Positions 10,053 through 18,194 of a stretch of DNA of 64,000 nt are shown one piece after another (position 1 is the first letter of the stretch; every line of letters starts with the position of its first letter). The translations under genes and the position numbers were made by a program. The notes below the pieces were generated by a model. The model made no database searches and was not told where the DNA came from. It worked only from the letters and a program-made list of their open reading frames with translations. Source of the stretch: Bradyrhizobium agreste (GTDB lineage Bacteria > Pseudomonadota > Alphaproteobacteria > Rhizobiales > Xanthobacteraceae); the NCBI RefSeq assembly GCF_016031625.1, contig NZ_JACCHP010000023.1, positions 34,631-98,630 on the forward strand, written 5' to 3'.

Positions 10053-10361
10053 TCAATAAGTCGCAGCCAGATAATCGACGATCTTGCCGACATCGGCATC
10101 GTCGATCGGTGCGCCATAGACCTTGATCATCTTGGTCACCTCGGCCTGCCAGAACGCCCTCTTGTCCTTCATCGGCGGCTGCGTGGCGACGTAGTCGGAC
10201 GAATGGCAGGCGCTGCAATTGCCCTGCACGACCTCGAGGTTGGGACCGGGCTTGAAGGCGGCGACCTCATCGGGGGTCTTGTAATTCACCGGCGCTGCAA
10301 GCGACGAACCCATCAATGCGGCGACGGCGAGTGTGATGGCGAGGAGAGCAATGCGCTGCAT
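10053..10361 (-). CDS. sorB: Sulfite-dehydrogenase-type cytochrome c subunit (SorB-like)
   Basis: A 102-residue exported cytochrome. It has a signal peptide (MQRIALLAITLAVAALMGSSLA) and one haem motif C49-S-A-C52-H53; the C-terminal KMIKVYGAP region offers the Met axial ligand. It begins 12 bases after the molybdenum subunit, so the two are co-transcribed. In SorAB-type enzymes this subunit passes electrons from the molybdenum centre to the periplasmic respiratory chain. The symbol is based on size, motif and partner; sulfite as substrate is inferred. Confidence 0.8.
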   Translation of the reverse strand: MQRIALLAITLAVAALMGSSLAAPVNYKTPDEVAAFKPGPNLEVVQGNCSACHSSDYVATQPPMKDKRAFWQAEVTKMIKVYGAPIDDADVGKIVDYLAATY

Positions 10362-10373
10362 GATCAGTCTCCT

Positions 10374-11573
10374 TCAGGCCACGTTGACGCGGACGGTTTC
10401 GACGACGTTGCGTAAATAGCCCGCCGGATTCCAGCGCGGCGCGTCCGGCTGGGTCTCGCCGCCATTGCCGGTGGCGCGGACCTTGAGCTCGTGGCTGCCG
10501 GCCGCGAGCTTCACCGGCAGCTTCCATTCGCGGAAGGCGTACTTGCCGAGGTCCTTGCCGAGCTTGGCGCCGACCCAGGTCTTGCCGCCGTCGGTGGAGA
10601 CTTCGACCTCCTTGATGCCTTTGCCGCCATCGAACGCGATGCCGCGCAGGGTCACGGCTCCCGCCTTCAGCTTGGCGCCATCAGGGATGCTGGTGATGAA
10701 GGAGCGGATGGTGAAGCGGTTGATCGGGATCGTCGCCTTCGGCGCGGTGCCCGGCTCGACCGCGTTGTTCGGCGTGTCGGGGATGCGATAGGCCGACTTC
10801 ATCCAGAAGCCGTCATAGACGTTGTCGATGACGGTGATCTCGTTGAGGTGCTTGACCCAGTAGGTGCCGTAATAGCCGGGCACGATCAGACGCAGCGGGA
10901 AGCCATTGAGGAACGGCAGGTCCTCGCCGTTCATGCCATAGGCCAGCATCACCTCGCCGTCGCTGGCGTGATCGATGTCGAGGGCCTTGATGAAATCCGG
11001 CGTCTTGTCGTTGACGGGCCCATCCATGCCGTTGAAGGTGACCTGCTTGGCGCCGCTTTGCACGCCGGCCATCTCGAGCACGCTCTTCAGCGGCACGCCG
11101 CGCCAGCGCGCGCAACCCATCGCACCGTTGGCGAGCTGCCCGCCGGCGACGCGCGGCTCGAAGAAGCCGCGACTGTTGCCGGAGCATTGCGCGACGGCGA
11201 CGATCTCCGTCGGCTTCATTTTGCGGATGTCCTTCAGCGACAATTTCAGCGGCTTGTCGACCTTGCCCTTGACCTCCAGCGTGAACTTGTCGGGGTCGAG
11301 ATTGTAGGGCAGGTCGGAGAGGTGGTAGCGCACAAAGAACGCGTTGTTCGGCGTGATCGGGCCGTCGTTGAACACCGCAAATGGCGTCTCGAGCTGCGGC
11401 GGCCGGCTGGTCAGGCCGATCATCGGCCGCTTCTGCGGATACTTCACCAGCGGCCGTTCGCCATTGGCGAAGGGCAGGGTCACGGTCTCGAGGGCCAGCG
11501 CCTTGGTGGAATTCAGTGTGGCCGCCATGGCGGCAAGGCCTGCTCCCTTGAGCAGGTCGCGTCGATCGAACAT
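10374..11573 (-). CDS. sorA: Sulfite-oxidase-family molybdoenzyme (SorA-like)
   Basis: A 399-residue periplasmic molybdopterin enzyme. The start is MFDRRDLLKGAGLAAMAA, a twin-arginine signal (RRDLLKG), with an AGGAG ribosome site 7 bases upstream; an in-frame start 19 codons earlier is less likely. The core holds FFVRYHLSDLP and VAQCSGNSRGFFEP with Cys130 as the expected Mo ligand, then GMDGPVNDKTPDF and a C-terminal dimerisation domain (about 285-395). The cytochrome gene follows directly. The family oxidises sulfite to sulfate, but related enzymes act on other oxyanions or sulfoxides. Confidence 0.85.
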   Translation of the reverse strand: MFDRRDLLKGAGLAAMAATLNSTKALALETVTLPFANGERPLVKYPQKRPMIGLTSRPPQLETPFAVFNDGPITPNNAFFVRYHLSDLPYNLDPDKFTLEVKGKVDKPLKLSLKDIRKMKPTEIVAVAQCSGNSRGFFEPRVAGGQLANGAMGCARWRGVPLKSVLEMAGVQSGAKQVTFNGMDGPVNDKTPDFIKALDIDHASDGEVMLAYGMNGEDLPFLNGFPLRLIVPGYYGTYWVKHLNEITVIDNVYDGFWMKSAYRIPDTPNNAVEPGTAPKATIPINRFTIRSFITSIPDGAKLKAGAVTLRGIAFDGGKGIKEVEVSTDGGKTWVGAKLGKDLGKYAFREWKLPVKLAAGSHELKVRATGNGGETQPDAPRWNPAGYLRNVVETVRVNVA

Positions 11574-11895
11574 GTGGTCTCCTCCCGGAGCTTTTCTTCC
11601 GGCCGCGGTCATCACCACGGACCTGCGCACATCTGTCGTAACGATTTGAACGAAGTCAATTCGTGCTTTCGCAGCAAGCCCATGCCGCTGCGTTGCAGCA
11701 GGCCGGTGTTACGTGGCGATGAGGGGACTAGAGTAGTAACGGTAGCGTGCGCTCGACCTCTCCCGCTTGCGGGAGAGGTCGGCGCGCGCCGGGTGAGGGC
11801 TTTCTCCGCTGGGATTGTCCCGTTGCGGAAACACCCTCTCCCCAGCCCTCGCCCGCAAGCGGGGGAGGGAGCGCATCGAGCTTGCCGCTCGATCA
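11574..11895. other. Non-coding region with a dispersed repeat
   Basis: About 320 bases upstream of sorA. The first 170 bases presumably contain the sorA promoter; 11752-11874 is a repeat element. No gene is supported. Confidence 0.6.
11752..11874. repeat. Dispersed repeat, CTCTCCCGCTTGCGGGAGAG family
   Basis: A hairpin ACCTCTCCCGCTTGCGGGAG at the left and CCCGCAAGCGGGGGAGGG at the right flank a spacer containing GGGTGAGGGC and CACCCTCTCCCC. Relatives occur at 19434-19573, 24455-24600 and 39069-39240. Confidence 0.8.
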
Positions 11896-13623
11896 TCACG
11901 CCGCCACCCGCTCGCTGCGATCGACCAGCCCCGCCAGCTCCCTCGCATTCGCCACCACGCGCACCGCGAGCGGCTCGTCGCGGCCGCGGATGGCGACCTC
12001 CTGCTGCGGCAGGGCGTCCTCGGCAATATCAGCGGTACGGTGGACTTCTTCCGAGACGATCGCCTCGCAGGCCAGCGTCTTGGTCATGTCCTGCAGACGG
12101 GCCGCGACGTTGACGGCATCGCCGAGCGCGGTGAAGACGATGTGATCGCGATAGCCGATGTCGCCGATGATCACCTCGCCGCCGTGGATGCCGATGCCGA
12201 AGCGGATCGGCTGGCGCAGATCGTGGCTCAGGAGTTCGTTGAGCTCGTCGATATGCGTGGCAATTCCCGCGGCTGCCTTCATCGCCTGCCGGCAGGCGGT
12301 TTGCGGGTCGGCCGCGAGACCGAACAGCGCCAGCATGCCATCGCCGACAAACTGGTTCGGCTGGCCGCCGTTCTCGATCACCGCCTGCGACACCGCGCCG
12401 AGGAAGCGGTTGACGATGAAGACGGTGTCGAACGGCAGGCGCTTCTCGGCCAGCTGCGTCGAGCCGCGCATGTCCACGAACAGGCTGACGAGATAGCGCT
12501 CCTGGCCGATGCTGGCCGATGTCGTGGCCCCGTCCGCTCCATGCGTGTGAGGTGTGAAGAGCTGGAAGAAGGAGAGGTCCGACGTCGGGCGCAGCTGACA
12601 GGCCAGTCGGATCGACGGATCGGCGGTGCCGACGCGGTGGAGCACGAAAGCCTCGCGCTGCGACGGCGTGGGCAAGGCGCCATGATCGCCGATGATGCGG
12701 ATGCGGCAGGTCGAGCAGCGGGCGCGGCCGCCACAGACGCTGGCATGCGGCACGTTATGGCGCAGGCTCGCCTCCAGCACGGACAGGCCCTTGGGGACCC
12801 GCACCGTCTTGCCGTTGCCGTAGGACAGCGCGATCATGCCGCCGCGCCGTTCGCGCAAGGCACGCGCGCCGCGCGCCGCCAGCACCAGTCCGAGCAGTCC
12901 GAAATAGCCGATGGTGAGACCGCCCGCGATGCGGTCGAGCGTGTTGCCTTCCGCAACCGTTCCGACCTGGCGGCGGGTGAGATTGTGCGTACGCCATTCG
13001 CCGTCGTCACTGTCGGCGGCGACGCTGCGGCCGCCCTGGTAGATGCCGAGCAACGAGAGCGTCGGGATCAGCACGGCGGCCGCGAGCAGATAGGGCGCCG
13101 CGCGCGTGAAGAACGGCTTCAGCCGAAGCCAGAAATAGACGCCGATGCAGCCGTGCACCCAGGCAATGAGCAGCAGGATCGTCATCTGCCAGAGCCGGCC
13201 CGGCGTCGCGACGAAGAACAAATAGAGCTCCTGCGGATAGAGCTTCTGGTGTCCGTACAGCGTCTGTCCGAGCCGCACGCCGATGACGTGGCCCATGACG
13301 AGGACGGGTATGCTGAGGCCGAGCACGAGCTGGAGCGGCTCGATCGTTCGCCAGCGGAACTGCCGGCGCTGATACAGCGCGTAGAGCCCGAGGCCCATAT
13401 GGGTGAGTGCGGCCGTGTAGAACACGATCGCGACCGGGAGGAACTGCCAGAACAGGGTGTGATAGTAGACCCCGGTCTCCATGGCATCGACCGAGATGTT
13501 GCCGAGCGCGTGGTTGAGGAAATGACTGACCACATAGGCGAACAGGATGATGCCGCAAACGAGTCGCACCTGCCGCACGCCGGCGGCGCGGACGACTGAC
13601 ATCTGTCTGGGAGCGGTGGCCAT
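11896..13623 (-). CDS. cyaC: Membrane adenylate cyclase with haem-type anchor and [2Fe-2S] domain (CyaC-like)
   Basis: A 575-residue three-part fusion. Residues 19-250 form about six membrane helices with His at 34, 38, 55, 75, 112, 125 and 157, resembling the dihaem-B anchor of succinate/fumarate dehydrogenases. Residues 263-355 are a ferredoxin domain with Cys297, 303, 306 and 342 (Cx5Cx2Cx35C). Residues about 375-560 are a class III nucleotide cyclase with LFVDMRGSTQL, FVGDGMLALFG and GDAVNVAARLQ. The architecture matches Sinorhizobium meliloti CyaC, a quinone-responsive redox-regulated adenylate cyclase. The likely role is converting respiratory redox state into cAMP. Haem ligands are inferred, not shown. 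Confidence 0.85.
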   Translation of the reverse strand: MATAPRQMSVVRAAGVRQVRLVCGIILFAYVVSHFLNHALGNISVDAMETGVYYHTLFWQFLPVAIVFYTAALTHMGLGLYALYQRRQFRWRTIEPLQLVLGLSIPVLVMGHVIGVRLGQTLYGHQKLYPQELYLFFVATPGRLWQMTILLLIAWVHGCIGVYFWLRLKPFFTRAAPYLLAAAVLIPTLSLLGIYQGGRSVAADSDDGEWRTHNLTRRQVGTVAEGNTLDRIAGGLTIGYFGLLGLVLAARGARALRERRGGMIALSYGNGKTVRVPKGLSVLEASLRHNVPHASVCGGRARCSTCRIRIIGDHGALPTPSQREAFVLHRVGTADPSIRLACQLRPTSDLSFFQLFTPHTHGADGATTSASIGQERYLVSLFVDMRGSTQLAEKRLPFDTVFIVNRFLGAVSQAVIENGGQPNQFVGDGMLALFGLAADPQTACRQAMKAAAGIATHIDELNELLSHDLRQPIRFGIGIHGGEVIIGDIGYRDHIVFTALGDAVNVAARLQDMTKTLACEAIVSEEVHRTADIAEDALPQQEVAIRGRDEPLAVRVVANARELAGLVDRSERVAA

Positions 13624-13728
13624 GGTTGGATTGTATCAGTTCATGAAAGAGAACAGCCAGCGTAACGTTTAATTCCTGATGTGGACAGGTTGTGAGGTCA
13701 CACGCCTGGGAAGCCGCCTCACACCCCG

Positions 13729-13783
13729 TCGTCATCCCGGATCGGCGCGCGCCTTCAGGGCGCGCTTGTCCGGGACGGCGCGG
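13729..13783. repeat. Partial palindromic repeat
   Basis: The sequence CGTCATCCCGGATCGGCGCG, with a later GCGCGCTTGTCCGGGACGGCG, is a degenerate relative of the element at 3442. It overlaps the artificial N-terminal extension of the following gene. Confidence 0.55.
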
Positions 13784-13837
13784 GAGAGAGCTTGGCCCAC
13801 ATTGACTCCCCCTTCCAAGTCGGGGAAAAGCGCGGCC

Positions 13838-15460
13838 GTGACGATCGCTCCCGACATCTCTGCGAAGCCGGACGGCGCCGAACGCCGTCTCATCCTGATT
13901 GCCGCAGCGATCATCGCCGCGATGACGCTGCTCCGCATCGTCTACGCCTCGGCCATCGAGCTGCGCACCGACGAAGCCTATTACTGGACCTGGTCCAAGG
14001 AGGCCGCGCTCAGCTTCCTCGATCATCCGCCCGGCATCGCCTGGCTGATCCGCTTCGGAACCGCGATCTTCGGCGACACCAATCTCGGCGTTCGCTTCGG
14101 CGGTATCGTCGCGATGCTGGTGACGCAGCTATTGCTCGCCGACATCGTCCGCCGCCTCACCCATGATGCGCGCGCGATCGTGTTCGCGGTGCTGATGCCG
14201 GAGGCCGCGCTGTATTACGGCCTGTTGATGGCCAAGGTCGCGCCCGATGTCGCCATGATCCCGTTCGCAATGGCGATGATGTGGTCCTTGGTGCGGCTCG
14301 CGCAAAGCGGCGACGGCCGCTGGTGGCTGGCGGCCGGCCTGTTCGCGGGCCTCGCGATGCTGGCGAAATTCACCGCGATCATGTTCGCGCCGGCGGTTGC
14401 CGCCTTTCTGCTGGTGCCGGATTGGCGCTGGCGCTGGCTGCGCAGTCCTTACCCTTATCTCGCCGTCCTGGTCGCGATCGCCGCGTTCTCGCCGGTGCTG
14501 ATCTGGAATGCGCAGCACGACTGGGCCTCGTTCCGCTTCCAGGGCGTGCGCGCCACCGCCAATTACGGCATCTCGCTGCGTACGATCGGCGACTACATCG
14601 GCCTGCAATTCGGCCTGGTCGGCTTCGTCATGCTGCCGGTGGTGCTGACGGGCCTGGTGCTGACGGCATGGCGCGGCTATCGCACGCGCGAGCCGGTCGC
14701 GATCCTTTTGTCGACGGCAGTGCTGGTGCCGTTCGTCTACTTCTTCTTCAAGTCGCTGACGCTTCGCGTCGGCGACACCTGGCCGATGTTCATGTGGCCG
14801 GTCGGTTTTGCCGCCACCGCGGTCAACCTCGTCACGATGAGGAAAGAGGGATGGTCCGCCCGGATGCTGGAGACCTCGCTGTTCTGGGTCAGGACAGCGA
14901 TCGTCTCGGGCATCGCCTTCGTCATCATCGTGTTCCTCTACTACGTTGCCGCGCCCTGGAATCTGCTCGGCAAGATCGACCCGATCGGCGCCGAGGCCGG
15001 CTACGCGCAAGTCGCCGCGCGGGCCCAAGCCGCCCTCGACGAAACAGGCGCGACCTGGATCGCGACCACGGATTATCGCACCTACGCCATGATGCGCTGG
15101 CTGTTCCGGGGCCGCGTGCCCGTGATCGAGATCAACGAGCGCGGCCGCTTCCAGGATTTCCGCGACCCCGGCATGGACCGGATCAACGGCCATGCCGGCA
15201 TCTATGTCGGGCGCGAGCCGGACAACCGCGCATCGCTGTGGGAGAACATTCCGGCGAGGCGCGAGCAACTCGCCACGGTCGAACGCCGCTGGCGCGGCGT
15301 CGTGATGGACACCTATGCGATCGAAAAGCTCACCGGCTGGACCCCCCAGCTCTCGCCGCCAAAGGACTCGCCGCTGTTCCAGTGGAAGGTGTTGGCGGAT
15401 GCCGGCCGGCGCTTGCGCTTTCCCTCCAGGCCCCTCAATGAGCCTGGAGCGGGAGAGTAA
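13838..15460 (+). CDS. GT39-family membrane glycosyltransferase (ArnT/PMT type)
   Basis: A 540-residue polytopic protein. The start is placed at the GTG before TIAPDISAKPDGAERR because upstream in-frame codons lie in a palindromic repeat. The first periplasmic loop after helix 1 carries RTDEAYYWTWS, the acidic active-site region of the GT39/PMT_2 fold, and FLDHPPGIAWLIR. About ten further hydrophobic helices follow up to residue 380, then a soluble C-terminal domain of about 170 residues. Such enzymes move a sugar from a polyprenyl phosphate to lipid A, protein or another acceptor at the periplasmic face. Acceptor and sugar are unknown. Confidence 0.85.
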   Translation: MTIAPDISAKPDGAERRLILIAAAIIAAMTLLRIVYASAIELRTDEAYYWTWSKEAALSFLDHPPGIAWLIRFGTAIFGDTNLGVRFGGIVAMLVTQLLLADIVRRLTHDARAIVFAVLMPEAALYYGLLMAKVAPDVAMIPFAMAMMWSLVRLAQSGDGRWWLAAGLFAGLAMLAKFTAIMFAPAVAAFLLVPDWRWRWLRSPYPYLAVLVAIAAFSPVLIWNAQHDWASFRFQGVRATANYGISLRTIGDYIGLQFGLVGFVMLPVVLTGLVLTAWRGYRTREPVAILLSTAVLVPFVYFFFKSLTLRVGDTWPMFMWPVGFAATAVNLVTMRKEGWSARMLETSLFWVRTAIVSGIAFVIIVFLYYVAAPWNLLGKIDPIGAEAGYAQVAARAQAALDETGATWIATTDYRTYAMMRWLFRGRVPVIEINERGRFQDFRDPGMDRINGHAGIYVGREPDNRASLWENIPARREQLATVERRWRGVVMDTYAIEKLTGWTPQLSPPKDSPLFQWKVLADAGRRLRFPSRPLNEPGAGE

Positions 15461-15465
15461 GCGGT

Positions 15466-16593
15466 CTACTGGACGAGATCGGCGACGGTGGTTGCGGCCT
15501 TGAGGCCGGTGCCGGTGAGAACCGCGACCGTGGTCTCGTTCGCCTTGATGGCGCCGGTTGCGGCGAGCTTGTCGAGCGCCGCAGCCGCGCTGGCGCTGGT
15601 CGGCTCGGCGAACAGGCCCTGGCGTGCGAGGCGGCGCAGCGCGGCGACGATCTCGTCCTCGCTGAGCGCGATGGTGCCGCCGCCGCTCTCGCGAAGTGCG
15701 GCAATGATCTCGCGCAGGCGGAGCGGAGTCTTGATGGCGGTGCCCTCGGCGACGGTCTTGCTCACCTCCCGCGCGACAGGCGTATCGACACCGGCCTTGA
15801 AGCTTGCATCGATCGGCGAGCAATTGAGCGGCTGCGCCGCGAACAGGCGCGGCAGCTTTGCGATCTGCCCGGCCTTCAACAGCTCGCGGAAGCCGAAGGC
15901 GCAGCCCAGCAGACTGCTGCCGGCGCCGACGGGAACGATGACATTGTCGGGCGCGCGGAAGCCGAGATCTTCCCAGATCTCGTAGGCCAGCGACTTGGTG
16001 CCTTCGAGGAAGAACGGCTGCCAATTGTGGCTGGCGTAGAAGGTCTCGCTCGATTGGCGGATGGCCTCGGCTTCGGATTCCTCGCGCGGGCCTTCCACGA
16101 GCTGCACGCTCGCGCCGTAGGCGCGCACCTGCGCGATCTTCGCCGGCGAGGTCGAGGCGGGCGCCAGAATCTTGACGCGCATGCCGCCGGCCGCACCCAA
16201 CCCCGCCATCGACGAGCCGCCGTTGCCGGAGGAATCCTCCAGAATGGCAGAGATACCGATCTGCCGCAGGAACGACAGCATCACCGCCGAGCCACGGTCC
16301 TTGAAGCTGCCGGTCGGGTTGAACCATTCGAGCTTGAACAGCGGACGCAGATCACCCCAGTCCTGCTCGACCAGCGGCGTGCAGCCCTCGCCGAGCGTGA
16401 TCGGCTTTGCAATCTCGACCGGCAGCGCCGCCCGGTAGCGCCAGAGCGACCGCGTCCGGACATCGACGTCCTCGCGCGAAATGCCGGCCCCCGGCATCAC
16501 CAGCAGCGGCGTGCGCGCGTCCGAGCACCAGCGCGGCTGGTCCAGGGGATAGAGCTTTCCGTTGCGGGGATCGATGTAGCTGGCGGCGGGCAT
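15466..16593 (-). CDS. PLP-dependent threonine-synthase-like enzyme
   Basis: A 375-residue fold-type II PLP enzyme. Lys98 in NPTGSFKDRG is the expected Schiff-base lysine; DSSGNGGSSMAGLG binds the cofactor phosphate and VPVGAGSSLLG is a second glycine-rich loop. The opening WRYRAALP and LGEGCTPLV are typical of the threonine synthase/cysteate synthase branch. The start MPAASYIDPRNG is chosen because upstream in-frame residues are Cys/Arg-rich and non-homologous. It is divergent from the uracil-catabolism operon, with a 342-bp gap, and convergent with the glycosyltransferase. Whether it makes threonine or acts on another amino acid is open. Confidence 0.82.
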   Translation of the reverse strand: MPAASYIDPRNGKLYPLDQPRWCSDARTPLLVMPGAGISREDVDVRTRSLWRYRAALPVEIAKPITLGEGCTPLVEQDWGDLRPLFKLEWFNPTGSFKDRGSAVMLSFLRQIGISAILEDSSGNGGSSMAGLGAAGGMRVKILAPASTSPAKIAQVRAYGASVQLVEGPREESEAEAIRQSSETFYASHNWQPFFLEGTKSLAYEIWEDLGFRAPDNVIVPVGAGSSLLGCAFGFRELLKAGQIAKLPRLFAAQPLNCSPIDASFKAGVDTPVAREVSKTVAEGTAIKTPLRLREIIAALRESGGGTIALSEDEIVAALRRLARQGLFAEPTSASAAAALDKLAATGAIKANETTVAVLTGTGLKAATTVADLVQ

Positions 16594-16935
16594 GGCAGTC
16601 TCCAGGGGCAGGGGCAGCGCGGTGCGCCGAACTTGAAGTCCGCCGCACGAAACGAAGCAACACCTCCTTGAAAACACGAAAAATAGAACTATTTCAATTC
16701 CTTAAACTGGCCTCACAGGCAAAGGCGGCGAGCGTGATGGGCGATGCCGGCAGGCCCGACGGCTATCGATGACGGGAATTTGGCCGCGAACGGCCCCGGT
16801 GCCCTGTCGCGATTAACTTGTCTGTCGTCGCCGGCCGCTACAATATGTTGGATTGAGCTTGCGCCGCCGGTTCGGCGTCGCAGGCGAGCCAGGCCCGTCC
16901 GAGCGGCGGGCCGTTGGCTTTTTGGGAGCCTGGAC
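16594..16935. other. Divergent non-coding region, PLP enzyme / URC operon
   Basis: This 342-bp gap separates divergent genes and must hold both promoters. Near the PLP-enzyme end, AAATAGAACTATTT at 16681-16694 is a small perfect palindrome that could be an operator or part of a promoter. Nothing in it looks coding. Confidence 0.5.
16817..16844 (+). promoter_or_regulatory. Candidate sigma-70-type promoter of the URC operon
   Basis: CTTGTC and TACAAT are separated by 16 bases and lie about 90 bases before the URC1 start. The -10 box is good, the -35 box is moderate. No experimental support. Confidence 0.4.
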
Positions 16936-18189
16936 ATGAGCCGTGCCAACCGTACCGACCACATCCGCCTGACCTCCCATCCGGAGCCGGGCCGGAAGGC
17001 CGCCTTTCCCATTCATTGGGGCGCCACTGATGCGCGCGCCCGCGGGCCGGTCATCGGTACGGTGTCGCGCGCCGGGGACCGCAACGTGATCGGCAGCCAT
17101 GGCGGGTCCTATGCGATGTACCGGGCGCTCGCGGTCTCCGCCGGCGCGCTTGATCCGATTCGAAGGCCCGATCTCACCAACACCTTTCCGGCCGCGACCA
17201 TCGGCCCGTTCCCGCAATGGAGCGATCCCACCAAGATCGTCGCGCTCGATCCCTGGGGGCATCTGGTCGCCGAGAACTTCCGCCAGGAGATCGCCGAGGG
17301 CGCGGACATCCGCCCGAGCATCGCGGTGACGCGGGCGCGACTCGACCTGCCGGAGATCCGCGACGCGCTCGCCGCAAAGCGGTTGCGCGCCGACGGCGAG
17401 GTCGTGCACGCCAATGGCAGCGTCTCGGTGGTGAAGATCGCGATCGATCCGGTGTGGTATCTGCCGGGCCTCGCCGCGCGCTTCGGCACCGGCGAGACCG
17501 AGCTGCGGCGCACGCTGTTCGAGCAGACCGCCGGCATGTTCCCGGAGCTGGTGACGCGCCCAGACATGAAGGTGTTCCTGCCGCCGATCGGCGGCACCAC
17601 GGTGTACCTGTTCGGCGATGTGACGAAACTGCCGGACCATCGCACCAGGATCACCTGCCGCGTGCATGACGAGTGCAACGGCTCCGACGTGTTCGGCTCC
17701 GACATCTGCACCTGCCGGCCCTATCTGATCCACGGCATCGAGGAATCCGCGCGCGGCGCGCAGGAGGGCGGGCTCGGGCTCGTCGTCTACAACCGGAAAG
17801 AGGGTCGCGCGCTCGGCGAGGTCACCAAATTCCTGGTCTACAATGCGCGCAAGCGGCAGGAGGACGGCGATGCGGCCGCCGCCTATTTCGAGCGCACCGA
17901 ATGCGTGGCCGGCGTCCAGGATGCGCGCTTCCAGCAATTGATGCCGGATACGATCCACTGGCTCGGCCTCAAGCGCATCGATCGCTTCCTGTCGATGAGC
18001 GACATGAAATACGACGCGCTGACCTCGCAAGGCATCGACATCGTCGAGCGCGTGCCGATCCCGCTGGAGCTGATTCCGGCCGATGCCCATGTCGAGATCG
18101 CCGCCAAGAAAGCCGCCGGCTATTACTCCACCGACATCGCGCCGGAGCAGTCCGTGAACGTCGTCGGGCGTTCGCTGGAAAAATACTGA
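16936..18189 (+). CDS. urc1: GTP cyclohydrolase II homologue of the uracil-catabolism pathway (URC1)
   Basis: A 417-residue protein starting MSRANRTDHIRLTSHPEP, with a GGGAG ribosome site 7 bases upstream. The C-terminal half resembles RibA: zinc ligands Cys247, Cys258 and Cys260 lie in DECNGSDVFGSDICTC, followed by YNRKEGRALGE in place of RibA's YHRQEGR block, then GIDIVERVP. A roughly 200-residue N-terminal extension is absent from RibA. Such long homologues next to a DUF1688 gene belong to the URC pathway described in yeast, in which uracil is degraded without dihydrouracil. It probably opens the pyrimidine ring of a uracil nucleotide; this is inferred. It lies 5 bases before URC4. Confidence 0.85.
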   Translation: MSRANRTDHIRLTSHPEPGRKAAFPIHWGATDARARGPVIGTVSRAGDRNVIGSHGGSYAMYRALAVSAGALDPIRRPDLTNTFPAATIGPFPQWSDPTKIVALDPWGHLVAENFRQEIAEGADIRPSIAVTRARLDLPEIRDALAAKRLRADGEVVHANGSVSVVKIAIDPVWYLPGLAARFGTGETELRRTLFEQTAGMFPELVTRPDMKVFLPPIGGTTVYLFGDVTKLPDHRTRITCRVHDECNGSDVFGSDICTCRPYLIHGIEESARGAQEGGLGLVVYNRKEGRALGEVTKFLVYNARKRQEDGDAAAAYFERTECVAGVQDARFQQLMPDTIHWLGLKRIDRFLSMSDMKYDALTSQGIDIVERVPIPLELIPADAHVEIAAKKAAGYYSTDIAPEQSVNVVGRSLEKY

Positions 18190-18194
18190 TCGCG

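Noticed and set aside
13679..13837. N-terminal extension of the GT39 glycosyltransferase
   Set aside because: It is basic, proline-rich and overlaps a palindromic repeat; it would put a strange tail before the first membrane helix.
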